Source: Mycolicibacterium sp. BiH015 (GTDB lineage Bacteria; Actinomycetota; Actinomycetes; Mycobacteriales; Mycobacteriaceae). Taken from it: 41,608 nt of DNA. The stretch covers positions 1 through 41,608 of the forward strand of contig NZ_JAQGCZ010000024.1 in the NCBI RefSeq assembly GCF_027706845.1, read 5' to 3'. Shown here piece after piece: positions 17,106-24,846 of the stretch. Positions within the stretch are counted from its first letter, which is position 1; every line of letters starts with the position of its first letter. Made by a program: the position numbers and the translations under genes. The notes below the pieces were generated by a model. That model was not told the origin of the DNA and did no database searches. It saw only the letters and a list, made by a program, of their open reading frames with translations.

Positions 17106-19454
17106 ATGGCCGAGGGAGCGTTGCTGACGTCCCTGCGAGTACTGGATCTCTCGTCCGGCGAGGGCGATGCCGTGAGCCGGATCCTGGCCGACCTCGGTGC
17201 CGATGTCCTGAAGATCGAACCGCCCGGCGGCTCGCCGTCGCGCACCAAGCCCCCCAGGGTGGCCGGGGTCAGCATCCCTTTCGCCCTGGACAACGCGAAC
17301 AAGCGCTGCGCGCAGCTGGACCCGGCCATGGCCGGCGACCGGTCCCGGCTGCTGGAGCTCGCGGCAACCTGCGACGTCGTGGTGGATTCCGGAAATCCCG
17401 GTGGCGCAACGCTGTTCGGCACATCCTGCCAGGAGCTCGCGGCGATGTTCGACCACCTGGTCGTGCTGTCGGTCACCGATTTCGGGATCGCGGGCCCGCG
17501 GGCATCGTGGCGCGCCACCGACGCGGTGCTGTACGCGCTGTCCTCGGCACTCTCACGCACCGGCCCGACGTCCGGCACCCCGGTACTGCCGCCCGACGGT
17601 GTGGCATCCGCGACGGCTGCCGTTCAGGCCGCATGGGCGGTACTGGTCGCCCATTACGACCAATTGCGCTGCGGCAAGGGAGAATTCATCGACTTCTCAC
17701 GGTACGAGGCGGTTGTACAGGCGCTGGATCCGCCCTTCGGATCCGAAGGCCAGGCCGCGGTGGGGCTCAAGCCTCCTGCCGAACTGTGGCGGGGTAGGCC
17801 GCGTAACCAGCAGATCTACCCGATCTTCGAATGCCTGGACGGGCACGTCCGGATCTGCCTGCTCTCCCCTCGGCAGTGGCGAGGCATGTGGGCCTGGTTG
17901 GGGGAGCCGGCACAGTTCGCCGGGCCGGAGTTCGAGACGATCGCCGCGCGTTACGCGGCATCGCGAGAACTCAACGCCGCGATGGCCGAGTTGTTCGCCC
18001 CGCAGGCCATGGCGGATCTCGTCGCGCAAGGCCAGACCCGGGGTGTACCCGTCGCTGCCGTGCTTTCGCCGGCCGAGGCGTTGTCGGCCGGCCATTTTCG
18101 TGAGGTGGGTGCGCTACGGGACGAGGTGCTCGCGCCGAACACCGCCGTCACGCTGCCTGTCGGACCTCTCACCATCGACGGCGTTCACCACGGATATCGG
18201 CAGGCGCCGCCGACCGCCGGTTCGCACCCGCCGGTGTGGATCGACCGCGCATCTACCGAAAGCGTGTCACATCAGGAAGTTTCGTCTTCCTCGCGTCCCT
18301 TCGCGGGTTTGCGGATTCTGGATCTCGGCGTCATCGTCGCCGGTGGCGAACTCGGCAGGTTGTTCGCCGACCTCGGCGCCGAAGTCATCAAGATCGAAAG
18401 CCCGACGTATCCGGACGGCCTCCGGCAGAGCCCGCCGGGCAAGAAGATCAGCAGATCCTGGGCGCTGACCCACCGCAACGAGGAAAGCCTCGGTATCGAC
18501 CTGCGCCATCGCGCGGGCGCCGACCTGTTCTGCAGGCTCGTCGAAAGCGCTGACGCGGTGTTCGCCAATTTCAAGCCGGGCACGCTGGCCGCGCTCGGGT
18601 TTTCCTACGATCGGTTGCGCAGCCTTAAACCAGGCATCGTCCTTGCCGAGAGCAGCGCGTTCGGCGACCGCGGCCCGTGGAGCGCGCAGATGGGTTACGG
18701 CCCCCTAGTGCGGGCGTCCACCGGCGTCACGCGGCTGTGGACGTCACCGGACGCCGAATCGGGGACGTTCTACGACGCGACGACGATCTTCCCCGACCAC
18801 GTCGTCGCCCGGCTGACGGCGATCGCTGCGCTGGCCGTCTTGATCCGTGGTGAGGGCGGACACGTGCACATCTCGCAGGCGGAGGCCGCCATCAATCAGC
18901 TCGCCGCCACCTTCGTCGCCGAATCTGCCCGCGCCGCCGGGGATTCCATCGATACCGGAGACATTGCAGTCGATGCGGTGTTCCCGTGCTCGGGCGACGA
19001 CGAATGGTGCGTCATCTCGCTGCGGTCACCGTCCCACCGCGCCGCGCTCGCCGGCCTCCTCGGTCGAACCGAGCTGCCCACCTCACGTGCGGAACTGAGA
19101 GCGACGGTGTCGCAATGGACCTCCAGCCGGGACAAGGACACCGTTGCCGAATCCCTCCAACAACTCGGGGTGCCCGCCGCACCGATGTACCGCGCCGCCG
19201 ATGTCGCCGCAGATGCCCAGATCGTGTACCGCAAGTTGTTCACCGACATGGTGCATCCGTTGCTCGACCGGCCGATTCCGACCGAGACGGCGCCAGCCGC
19301 GTTCGCACGTATTCCGCGCGCCGATCTGCGCCCAGCTCCGATGCCGGGCGAACACACCTACCAGATCTGCCGGCGAGTGCTCGGGTTGAGCACTGAGCAG
19401 ATCGACGGTCTCATCACAGATGGCGCGCTGTTCGCCTATCGCCCAGAAAGCTAG
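17106..19454 (+). CDS. Tandem CaiB/BaiF (family III) CoA-transferase (Rv1866-like)
   Basis: This 782-residue protein is built of two family III CoA-transferase halves. Half 1 starts LRVLDLSSGEGDAVSRILADLGADVLKIE (~residue 9). Half 2 repeats LRILDLGVIVAGGELGRLFADLGAEVIKIE (~residue 400). Halves are joined by a Ser-rich linker near residue 385. Single-polypeptide double-domain forms are known in mycobacteria (Rv1866, ~778 aa). Such enzymes move CoA between carboxylic acids; the substrate here is unknown. ATG 17106 is chosen (GTG 17103 is adjacent) since upstream in-frame sequence enters the xfp gene. No Shine-Dalgarno is obvious, so the mRNA may be leaderless. The thiolase-like gene follows after 15 bp with a strong AGGAGG. 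Confidence 0.88.
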   Translation: MAEGALLTSLRVLDLSSGEGDAVSRILADLGADVLKIEPPGGSPSRTKPPRVAGVSIPFALDNANKRCAQLDPAMAGDRSRLLELAATCDVVVDSGNPGGATLFGTSCQELAAMFDHLVVLSVTDFGIAGPRASWRATDAVLYALSSALSRTGPTSGTPVLPPDGVASATAAVQAAWAVLVAHYDQLRCGKGEFIDFSRYEAVVQALDPPFGSEGQAAVGLKPPAELWRGRPRNQQIYPIFECLDGHVRICLLSPRQWRGMWAWLGEPAQFAGPEFETIAARYAASRELNAAMAELFAPQAMADLVAQGQTRGVPVAAVLSPAEALSAGHFREVGALRDEVLAPNTAVTLPVGPLTIDGVHHGYRQAPPTAGSHPPVWIDRASTESVSHQEVSSSSRPFAGLRILDLGVIVAGGELGRLFADLGAEVIKIESPTYPDGLRQSPPGKKISRSWALTHRNEESLGIDLRHRAGADLFCRLVESADAVFANFKPGTLAALGFSYDRLRSLKPGIVLAESSAFGDRGPWSAQMGYGPLVRASTGVTRLWTSPDAESGTFYDATTIFPDHVVARLTAIAALAVLIRGEGGHVHISQAEAAINQLAATFVAESARAAGDSIDTGDIAVDAVFPCSGDDEWCVISLRSPSHRAALAGLLGRTELPTSRAELRATVSQWTSSRDKDTVAESLQQLGVPAAPMYRAADVAADAQIVYRKLFTDMVHPLLDRPIPTETAPAAFARIPRADLRPAPMPGEHTYQICRRVLGLSTEQIDGLITDGALFAYRPES

Positions 19455-19469
19455 GAGGCCCACCCCCAC

Positions 19470-20945
19470 ATGCCCATCGACCCCAGGACACCGGTACTCG
19501 TCGGCTACGGTCAGGTGAATCAGCGCACCGAGGACCCCTCGGTGGAGCCCGTCGACCTCATGGTCGCGGCCGCCCGCGCTGCTGCCGATCCGCGAGTCCT
19601 CGAGGCCGTCGACGCCGTGCGCATCGTCAACCTGCTGTCGTGGCGCTATCGCGATCCCGGACTGCTTCTTGCGCAACAGATCCGGGCCGACAAGGCGGCC
19701 ACCCGCTACACCGGCATCGGCGGTAACGTGCCGCAAACCCTGGTGAATCTCGCCTGCCGCGACATTGCGCGGGGCCACGCCGACGCGGTCCTCATCGCCG
19801 GCGCGGAGACGTGGCGCACCCGCACCCGGATACGCGCGCAAGGACAGAAGTACGTCGGCACCCGACAGGACGAGTCGGTGCCGCTGGCACCGGGTTCGGA
19901 CGAGAACATGCCCATGGCGGGGCCCGGGGACCTCAAGATCCATCTCGACCGGCCGGCATACGTGTACCCGATGTTCGAGCAGGCGGTGCGCATCGCTGCG
20001 GGCGAGTCACCGGATGACCACCGTCGCCGCATCGGTGAACTGTGGGCGCAGTTCTCGGCTGTGGCGGCCGACAATCCGAATGCCTGGAGCCGGGAAAGAC
20101 TCACCGCCGAGCAGATCTGGCAGCCGTCGGCGAAGAACCGGATGATCAGCTGGCCGTACACCAAACTGATGAACTCCAACAACATGGTCGATCAGGGCGC
20201 GGCGCTTGTCCTGACCTCGGCGGAGAAGGCGACGTATCTCCAGATCCCCACAGAGCGTTGGGTTTTCCCGTACGCCGGCGCCGATTCCCACGACACCTAC
20301 GCCATCGGCGAGCGGGCCGAGTTCCACAGGTCGCCGGCGATCCGCGTCGCGGGTAAGCGAGCGCTGGAGTTGGCGGGCGCCGACATCGACGACATGGCGC
20401 TCATCGACGTGTACTCGTGCTTTCCGTCGGCGGTGCAGGTGGCGGCCAACGAACTCGGTCTCCCGATCGGCGACCCCAACCGGCCGCTCACCGTCACCGG
20501 CGGCCTGACATTCGCAGGCGGACCGTGGAACAACTATGTGACGCACTCGATTGCGACGATGGCCGAGCGCTTGACCTCCGAGCCCGGCCGGCGCGGTCTC
20601 ATCACCGCCAACGGCGGATACCTGACCAAACACAGCTTCGGCGTGTACGGGACCGAGCCGCCCAGCCACGAGTTTCGTTGGGAGGATGTGCAATCCGAGG
20701 TCGACCGGGAGCCGACGCGCACGGCGATCGTCGACTGGAGCGGTGTGGGAACCGTGGAGTCGTGGACCACGCCGTTCGACCGTGACGGACAGCCGGAGAA
20801 GGCATTCCTGGCGGTGCGCACCCCCGAAGACGCTCGCGTGCTTGCCGTCATCCCGGATCCTGACGGCGCGGCGGCGACGGTGCGGGACGACATCGCGGGT
20901 GCACGAGTGCGGGTTAACGAAGACGGCACCGCGTCGCTGGTCTGA
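19470..20945 (+). CDS. Thiolase-like protein with C-terminal OB-type domain (Rv1867-like)
   Basis: This 491-residue protein is preceded by AGGAGG. The thiolase fold is visible in DPRTPVLVGYGQVNQRTE at the N-terminus, ACRDIARGHADAVLIAGAE near residue 95, and NGGYLTKHSFGVYG near residue 380, which retains the His of the thiolase GHP motif. The usual nucleophile motif CASG is not seen: the aligned position reads GGNVPQ. It may therefore be a non-condensing thiolase homologue (SCP2/DitF-like). The last ~80 residues, from DWSGVGTVESWTTPF, resemble the OB-fold extension found in such proteins. It forms a pair with the upstream CoA-transferase, suggesting a shared acyl-CoA pathway. It ends flush against the convergent mdh stop. 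Confidence 0.82.
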   Translation: MPIDPRTPVLVGYGQVNQRTEDPSVEPVDLMVAAARAAADPRVLEAVDAVRIVNLLSWRYRDPGLLLAQQIRADKAATRYTGIGGNVPQTLVNLACRDIARGHADAVLIAGAETWRTRTRIRAQGQKYVGTRQDESVPLAPGSDENMPMAGPGDLKIHLDRPAYVYPMFEQAVRIAAGESPDDHRRRIGELWAQFSAVAADNPNAWSRERLTAEQIWQPSAKNRMISWPYTKLMNSNNMVDQGAALVLTSAEKATYLQIPTERWVFPYAGADSHDTYAIGERAEFHRSPAIRVAGKRALELAGADIDDMALIDVYSCFPSAVQVAANELGLPIGDPNRPLTVTGGLTFAGGPWNNYVTHSIATMAERLTSEPGRRGLITANGGYLTKHSFGVYGTEPPSHEFRWEDVQSEVDREPTRTAIVDWSGVGTVESWTTPFDRDGQPEKAFLAVRTPEDARVLAVIPDPDGAAATVRDDIAGARVRVNEDGTASLV

Positions 20946-21935
20946 TCACAGCAGGCCCAGCGCAGCGACCGCGGCGCGTTCGGAGCGCAGTTCGTCGACC
21001 GATGCGTCGATGCGAGCGCGTGAGAACGGGTTGATGTCGAGGCCTTGCACGATCTCCCAACGGCCGCCGACCGAGCGGCACGGGAACGAACAAACGAGCC
21101 CCTCCTCGATGCCGTAGACGCCGGGTGAGGGCAGCGCCACCGAGGTCCAGTCACCGTCGGGTGTTCCGTGCACCCAGTCGTCGATGTGGTCGATCGCGCC
21201 GTTGGCCGCCGACGCGGCGGAGCTGGCGCCTCTCGCCTCGATGATCGCTGTGCCTCTGCGGGCCACGGTCGGAATGAAATCGTCGGTAAGCCAACGGGTG
21301 TCGGCGGCGTAGTCGGCACCGGCCCGGCCTCCGACGACGGAGTGGAAGATGTCGGGGTACTGCGTCGGGGAGTGATTGCCCCAGATGATGATTTTGCTGA
21401 TCTCGGTGACCGGCACCTTTGCGTGCCGCGACATCGCAGAGACGGCACGGTTGTGGTCGAGACGAGTGAGGGCGGTGAAGCGGTCGGCGGGAATGTCGGG
21501 GGCGTGCGCCGAGGCAACGACGGCGTTGGTGTTGGCGGGGTTTCCGACCACGAGCACCCGCACATCGTTGCTTGCGCCTGCATTGAGCGCCCCACCCGCC
21601 GCCGCGAAGATCGTCGCGTTGGCGCTGAGGAGATCGGCGCGTTCCATGCCTTTGGTGCGCGGTTTCGCCCCGATCAGCAATGCGACGTCGACGCCGTCGA
21701 ACGCCCGCACGGGGTCGTCGTAGATCTCTGTGTTCGCCAGCAGGGGGAACGCCCCGTCGTCGAGTTCCATCACGACGCCTTCGGCGGCGCGCACGGCGTC
21801 GGGGAGTTCCACAAGGCGCAGATTCACCGGGGTGTCCCGGCCCAGCATTGCCCCTGTGGCGATGCGGAACAACGCGGCGTACCCGATCTGGCCTGCGGCT
21901 CCGGTGACAGCGACGGTGACAGGGGTGGAGGTCAT
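20946..21935 (-). CDS. mdh: Malate dehydrogenase
   Basis: This 329-residue NAD-dependent malate dehydrogenase of the TCA cycle has the usual actinobacterial length. It has the dinucleotide motif VTGAAGQIGYAALFRIA at the N-terminus, GAKPRTKGMERADLL (mobile substrate-binding loop with its Arg residues, ~residue 95), VVGNPANTNA near 130, LTRLDHNRA near 160 and the catalytic His in IWGNHSPTQYPD near 190. ATG 21935 gives the family start MTSTPVTVAVTG. The frame stays open far upstream only because of the frameshift in the preceding lipoprotein gene. No Shine-Dalgarno is apparent. The gene lies 14 bp downstream of the lipoprotein stop, which suggests co-transcription. Confidence 0.95.
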   Translation of the reverse strand: MTSTPVTVAVTGAAGQIGYAALFRIATGAMLGRDTPVNLRLVELPDAVRAAEGVVMELDDGAFPLLANTEIYDDPVRAFDGVDVALLIGAKPRTKGMERADLLSANATIFAAAGGALNAGASNDVRVLVVGNPANTNAVVASAHAPDIPADRFTALTRLDHNRAVSAMSRHAKVPVTEISKIIIWGNHSPTQYPDIFHSVVGGRAGADYAADTRWLTDDFIPTVARRGTAIIEARGASSAASAANGAIDHIDDWVHGTPDGDWTSVALPSPGVYGIEEGLVCSFPCRSVGGRWEIVQGLDINPFSRARIDASVDELRSERAAVAALGLL

Positions 21936-21949
21936 GGCGCCAACCCTAG

Positions 21950-22544
21950 TCAGGGGGCGTCGGCGGGAACGTCGGTATAGGTGGTGGTGTAGCGCTCGGC
22001 AGAGAACGTGAACCCTTCGCCGCTCAGCTCGGAGAGGCATGAAATGCCGCTTACCTCTTGAATATTGCATCGGGGCCCCGGCGACGGCGAGGATCCGGTT
22101 GAACGGGAGTTCGGTGGCCGGGCCGGGGTCCAGTGTGAAACCGGGTGCCGGCTGCGCGACGAACCGGGCCTCGCCGGTGCGTTCGACCACGATGGCGTTG
22201 GGCGTGGCGGGGTCCCCGTCGGGTCCGGGCACTTCGTCGGGGGCGCCGTCGATCCCGATGCCCGCCGACTGGGCGCTCTGACACCCGGCGATGGTACGAG
22301 GGACGATCGCGCATTCCCATCGGCCGCTCGGGGAGGTGAAGTAGTAGCCGGCCTGCCCTGCGACGTCGGCGGCGAAGTCGAACGCGTTGGCCAGGTGGGC
22401 ATTGCTCGGCCTGGTCGTGGTCGGCGGAGGCGCTGCGGCGGTGCTTTGCGATGGCGAAGCGTCCTCGGTGGTGATCACCCTGGGCGCGCCACATCCGGCG
22501 GTCAGGATGACCGCGGCCAGGCCGATAGAGGTCGGGAAACGCAT
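21950..22544 (-). pseudogene. Putative lipoprotein, frameshifted
   Basis: The first part (22544 down to ~22075) encodes MRFPTSIGLAAVILTAGCGAP, a short lipoprotein signal with lipobox Cys19. An acidic/Pro-Thr-rich linker and a globular domain (YYFTSPSGRWECAIV, then ELPFNRILAVAG) follow. At GGGGCCCC (22072-22079) the reading continues sensibly only in another frame, RCNIQEVSGISCLSELSGEG to FTFSAERYTTTYTDVPADAP, ending at 21950. Removing one base from that run joins the two parts into one plausible ~197-residue secreted lipoprotein with paired cysteines (WEC, GCQ, RCN, ISC). As written, the first frame runs without stop into mdh. A true mutation and a sequencing or assembly error in the short G/C run cannot be separated here. 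I do not know the function. Confidence 0.72.
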
Positions 22545-22564
22545 ACGCCCATTGGACCATCTGG

Positions 22565-23197
22565 CTAGGTTGCCATTTTCTTGCGCAACTCCCCGTCGAG
22601 CGAGACTCGCACCAAGGCCGCAGCCAGGGGTGCGCACTTGTCACCGGCGAGTTGCCCCAGCTTCGCGGCGTCGTCAGGGAGCTCGAGATCCTTGGCGGCT
22701 CCGCGGGCCCGTTCGTCGAAGTACGGGCGGGCCCAGGTCCACACGTCCTGCACCTCGCGCAGGTAGATGTCGGCACCGGTGTCGCCGATGCCCTTGAAGT
22801 CCTTCAGCAGTTGCTTGGTCTTCTCGACGTCGTAGTCCGCGCAGGACGCGAGAGTGCGCATGTCACCGCGGTACTCGTCACGGAGGAAGGTGGCGATATC
22901 GACGAGCCGGTCGGCCGAGCTCTCGTCGTAGCGGGCGTACCCGGCGCGGCCGAATGCGTCGATCATGGTCTTGCGGTCGGCGTTGAGCACTGCGTCGGGT
23001 GTGCGGAGTTTTTCACCGAAGATCTCTTTGGCGGCCTTGGTGGCGATCGTCGCGTCGATCGGCTTGCTGGCCAGCATGCACAACACCAGAAGCTCGAACA
23101 GCGGCATGGGTTTGTCGGCGAGGGCGATGCCGGCTTCCTGGGCGTACGTCGTTCCTGCCTCGTCCAGGAGGCGGCGGGTCAATTCATCGGAGCTCAT
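22565..23197 (-). CDS. HhH-GPD (endonuclease III-fold) protein, probably atypical
   Basis: This 210-residue helical protein has a helix-hairpin-helix, LLKDFKGIGDTGADIYLREV (~residues 133-152), and a downstream Asp in RPYFDERA (~160), in the order used by HhH-GPD base-excision glycosylases. The Lys of bifunctional glycosylases (LPGVGRKTA) is replaced by Asp-Thr (GIGDTGA), and the C-terminal Fe-S cysteines of Nth are absent. If active it would be a monofunctional glycosylase; otherwise it may only bind DNA. The start has GGAG four bases upstream. It lies between the lipoprotein gene (20 bp downstream of its stop) and a TfoX-like gene, all on the minus strand. Confidence 0.75.
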   Translation of the reverse strand: MSSDELTRRLLDEAGTTYAQEAGIALADKPMPLFELLVLCMLASKPIDATIATKAAKEIFGEKLRTPDAVLNADRKTMIDAFGRAGYARYDESSADRLVDIATFLRDEYRGDMRTLASCADYDVEKTKQLLKDFKGIGDTGADIYLREVQDVWTWARPYFDERARGAAKDLELPDDAAKLGQLAGDKCAPLAAALVRVSLDGELRKKMAT

Positions 23198-23233
23198 CAG
23201 CTCCGGCTACCCGGTGGGAAAGCGCCGAATCCG

Positions 23234-23566
23234 CTATTTGGCGGGCAGACTCTTGGCGTAGGCGACGCCGCGGGAAACCCAGGGCGAGAGCTGCCGTTTC
23301 GTCTTGACCCCGTCGGCGGCGACCCGCAGCCAGCCGCGGGTCTCGCGGCCGGCCATGATCATCGGCTCGACGTGGTCCCGGGCGAGCAGCTTCTCGGTCT
23401 CGTCGGGAGGGATGCGCACCAGGATTCCACCGTGGGAGCTGACGGCCACCGACATGTTGCCGTTGATCAGGAATGCCAACCCGCCGAACATCTTCTTCTC
23501 TTCGACACCGCGTTCGGCGGCGATGAGTTCGCGAATCCGGTCAGCGAGGTCGGCGTCGTAGGCCAC
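23234..23566 (-). CDS. TfoX N-terminal-domain protein
   Basis: This 110-residue protein with GTG start fits the stand-alone TfoX_N domain. The core motif is KKMFGGLAFLINGNMSVAV (~residues 24-42). The family also shows ILVRIPP and a C-terminal SRGVAYAKSLPAK with the aromatic/Lys end. In gamma-proteobacteria the domain is part of a competence regulator; in actinobacteria its role is undefined. It lies 36 bp upstream of the HhH gene on the same strand. Nothing is odd in its length. Confidence 0.85.
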   Translation of the reverse strand: MAYDADLADRIRELIAAERGVEEKKMFGGLAFLINGNMSVAVSSHGGILVRIPPDETEKLLARDHVEPMIMAGRETRGWLRVAADGVKTKRQLSPWVSRGVAYAKSLPAK

Positions 23567-23633
23567 GGCGAAACTCTATCGGCGATCTCGGACGTTGCGC
23601 TGCCGTCACAGAACTGTGGGGCGCGGGCCTTGT

Positions 23634-24665
23634 CTACTGTCCGGGAGCCCAGCCCAGCTTGGGACCCAGTTTTTCGGCCATATCGGTCACGATTTGCACG
23701 TAGTCGTCGGCATCGAAGCTGAACGGCAGGGCGAACGCGACCTCGTCGACACGCTGGAATCCGGGGTGCGCATAGAGCGCGTCCGCCAGCTCGCTGGACG
23801 TGCCCACCAGGTCGGGGGCGAACATCATGCCCCGCGGCCCATGCGTCTGCGACGTTCGCGGTAGCCGGGCCTCGGCATAGGCCCGATACTTGGCCACTTG
23901 TTCCGGTGTCGCCGAATCCGTTGGGATCACGACCAATCCCTGTGACACGCGGGCTGTTTCAGGGTTGTCGTGGTGGGCGCGGAACGCGTCGATCTGTTCG
24001 GCCTGGATCGTCGCGAAGTCCCGCGACCGGCTGCCTTCGCTGCTGACGACGTTGCTCGTCAGGTAGTTCAGGCCATGCTTGGCGGCCCAGATCGCCGAGG
24101 ACAGCCCGCCGCCGTACCAGACGCGCGAGGCAAGCCCGGGGGAGTGCGGCTGTACCCGGCGCGAGAACTGCTCGATGCCGAGCGTGCCCTCGAAATCACT
24201 GACGGGTTCGCCGCGCAGATAGTCCAGCAGCCGCTCGGCGCGCTTCTTCGTGAAGTCTTCGATGTCGTATGTGTCCGGGTACAGCGCGGTCTTGTAGTTG
24301 TCGTACATCATCGGGGTGCCCACGGACACACCGGGATTGAGTCGCCCGCCGGACAGGATGTCGACGGTCGCCAGGTCTTCGGCCAGGCGCAGCGGGTTCT
24401 CCAGACCGAGCGGGATCACCGCGGTGCCCAGTTCGATGCGGTGCGTCCGCTGCGTGGCGGCTGCCAGCATCGCCACCGGCGAGGAGATCCCCGGTTGTAG
24501 GTGCCGCTGACGGACCCACACCGTGTCGAATCCCAGCGCCTCCGCCCGCTCGATGGTCTCCAGCGTCTCGTCGTGTCCCGCCTTCGGATCGGCCTCGTCG
24601 AAGCGGCCGATCGTCAGAAATCCGAGTTTGCGTAGCGGTCGGCCAGGTTCTGGCACGGCAGTCAC
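23634..24665 (-). CDS. LLM-class flavin-dependent oxidoreductase
   Basis: This 343-residue luciferase-fold TIM barrel starts with a basic/Pro-rich leader, then LGFLTIGRFDEADP. It carries ERAEALGFDTVWVRQRHLQPG (~residues 38-58), RIELGTAVIPLGLENP near 77 and the phosphate-binding SGGRLNPGVSVGTP near 105. RVWYGGGLSSAIWAAKHGLN near 180 is typical. FMN or F420 could be the cofactor; the substrate is unknown. The GTG start at 24665 is preceded closely by AAGAAGG; a second in-frame GTG nine bases on is possible. The paired 60-bp palindromic elements lie directly upstream, between this gene and lon, so its promoter must be inside or between them. Confidence 0.86.
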   Translation of the reverse strand: MTAVPEPGRPLRKLGFLTIGRFDEADPKAGHDETLETIERAEALGFDTVWVRQRHLQPGISSPVAMLAAATQRTHRIELGTAVIPLGLENPLRLAEDLATVDILSGGRLNPGVSVGTPMMYDNYKTALYPDTYDIEDFTKKRAERLLDYLRGEPVSDFEGTLGIEQFSRRVQPHSPGLASRVWYGGGLSSAIWAAKHGLNYLTSNVVSSEGSRSRDFATIQAEQIDAFRAHHDNPETARVSQGLVVIPTDSATPEQVAKYRAYAEARLPRTSQTHGPRGMMFAPDLVGTSSELADALYAHPGFQRVDEVAFALPFSFDADDYVQIVTDMAEKLGPKLGWAPGQ

Positions 24666-24673
24666 CCTTCTTC

Positions 24674-24733
24674 GCGAGCGTGCGTGTCTGCACGCGACAG
24701 GCCGGTATCTGCGTACAGAACGCGCACGCTCGC
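24674..24733. repeat. 60-bp palindromic element, copy A
   Basis: Outer arms GCGAGCGTGCGTGT (24674-24687) and ACGCGCACGCTCGC (24720-24733) are inverted repeats with one mismatch; pairing extends inward through CTG/CAG. The middle holds GACAGGCCGGT. Copy B (24770-24830) has the same layout and core. It is not coding and lies between lon and the LLM gene. Confidence 0.8.
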
Positions 24734-24769
24734 AGAGAACTTCCCGACGGCGTCGATCTCACCAACGCG

Positions 24770-24830
24770 GCGAGCGCGCGCATTTGTACGGTGACACGCC
24801 GGTCAACTGTGTACAAACACGCGCGCTCGC
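24770..24830. repeat. 61-bp palindromic element, copy B
   Basis: Arms GCGAGCGCGCGCATTTGTAC (24770-24789) and GTACAAACACGCGCGCTCGC (24811-24830) pair at 18 of 20 positions around a 21-base loop containing GACACGCCGGT. Compared with copy A, ends, core and the inner GTACA block are conserved while several arm positions change in compensating pairs (T/A to C/G at arm position 8). It starts 17 bases downstream of the lon stop, so it could also act as the lon terminator. Confidence 0.8.
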
Positions 24831-24846
24831 GGTGCAGGGCGGCGAA

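Noticed and set aside
18841..18900. Loss of catalytic Asp in both CoA-transferase halves (Glu in SRYEA and SQAEA)
   Set aside because: Glu near this position is common in the family and I cannot align the true catalytic residue by eye, so no claim is made.
20946..22637. A 563-residue lipoprotein-malate dehydrogenase fusion
   Set aside because: Lipoprotein C-terminus resumes in another frame with its own stop 14 bp before the mdh ATG; the fusion frame exists only because of the one-base shift, so two genes are annotated.
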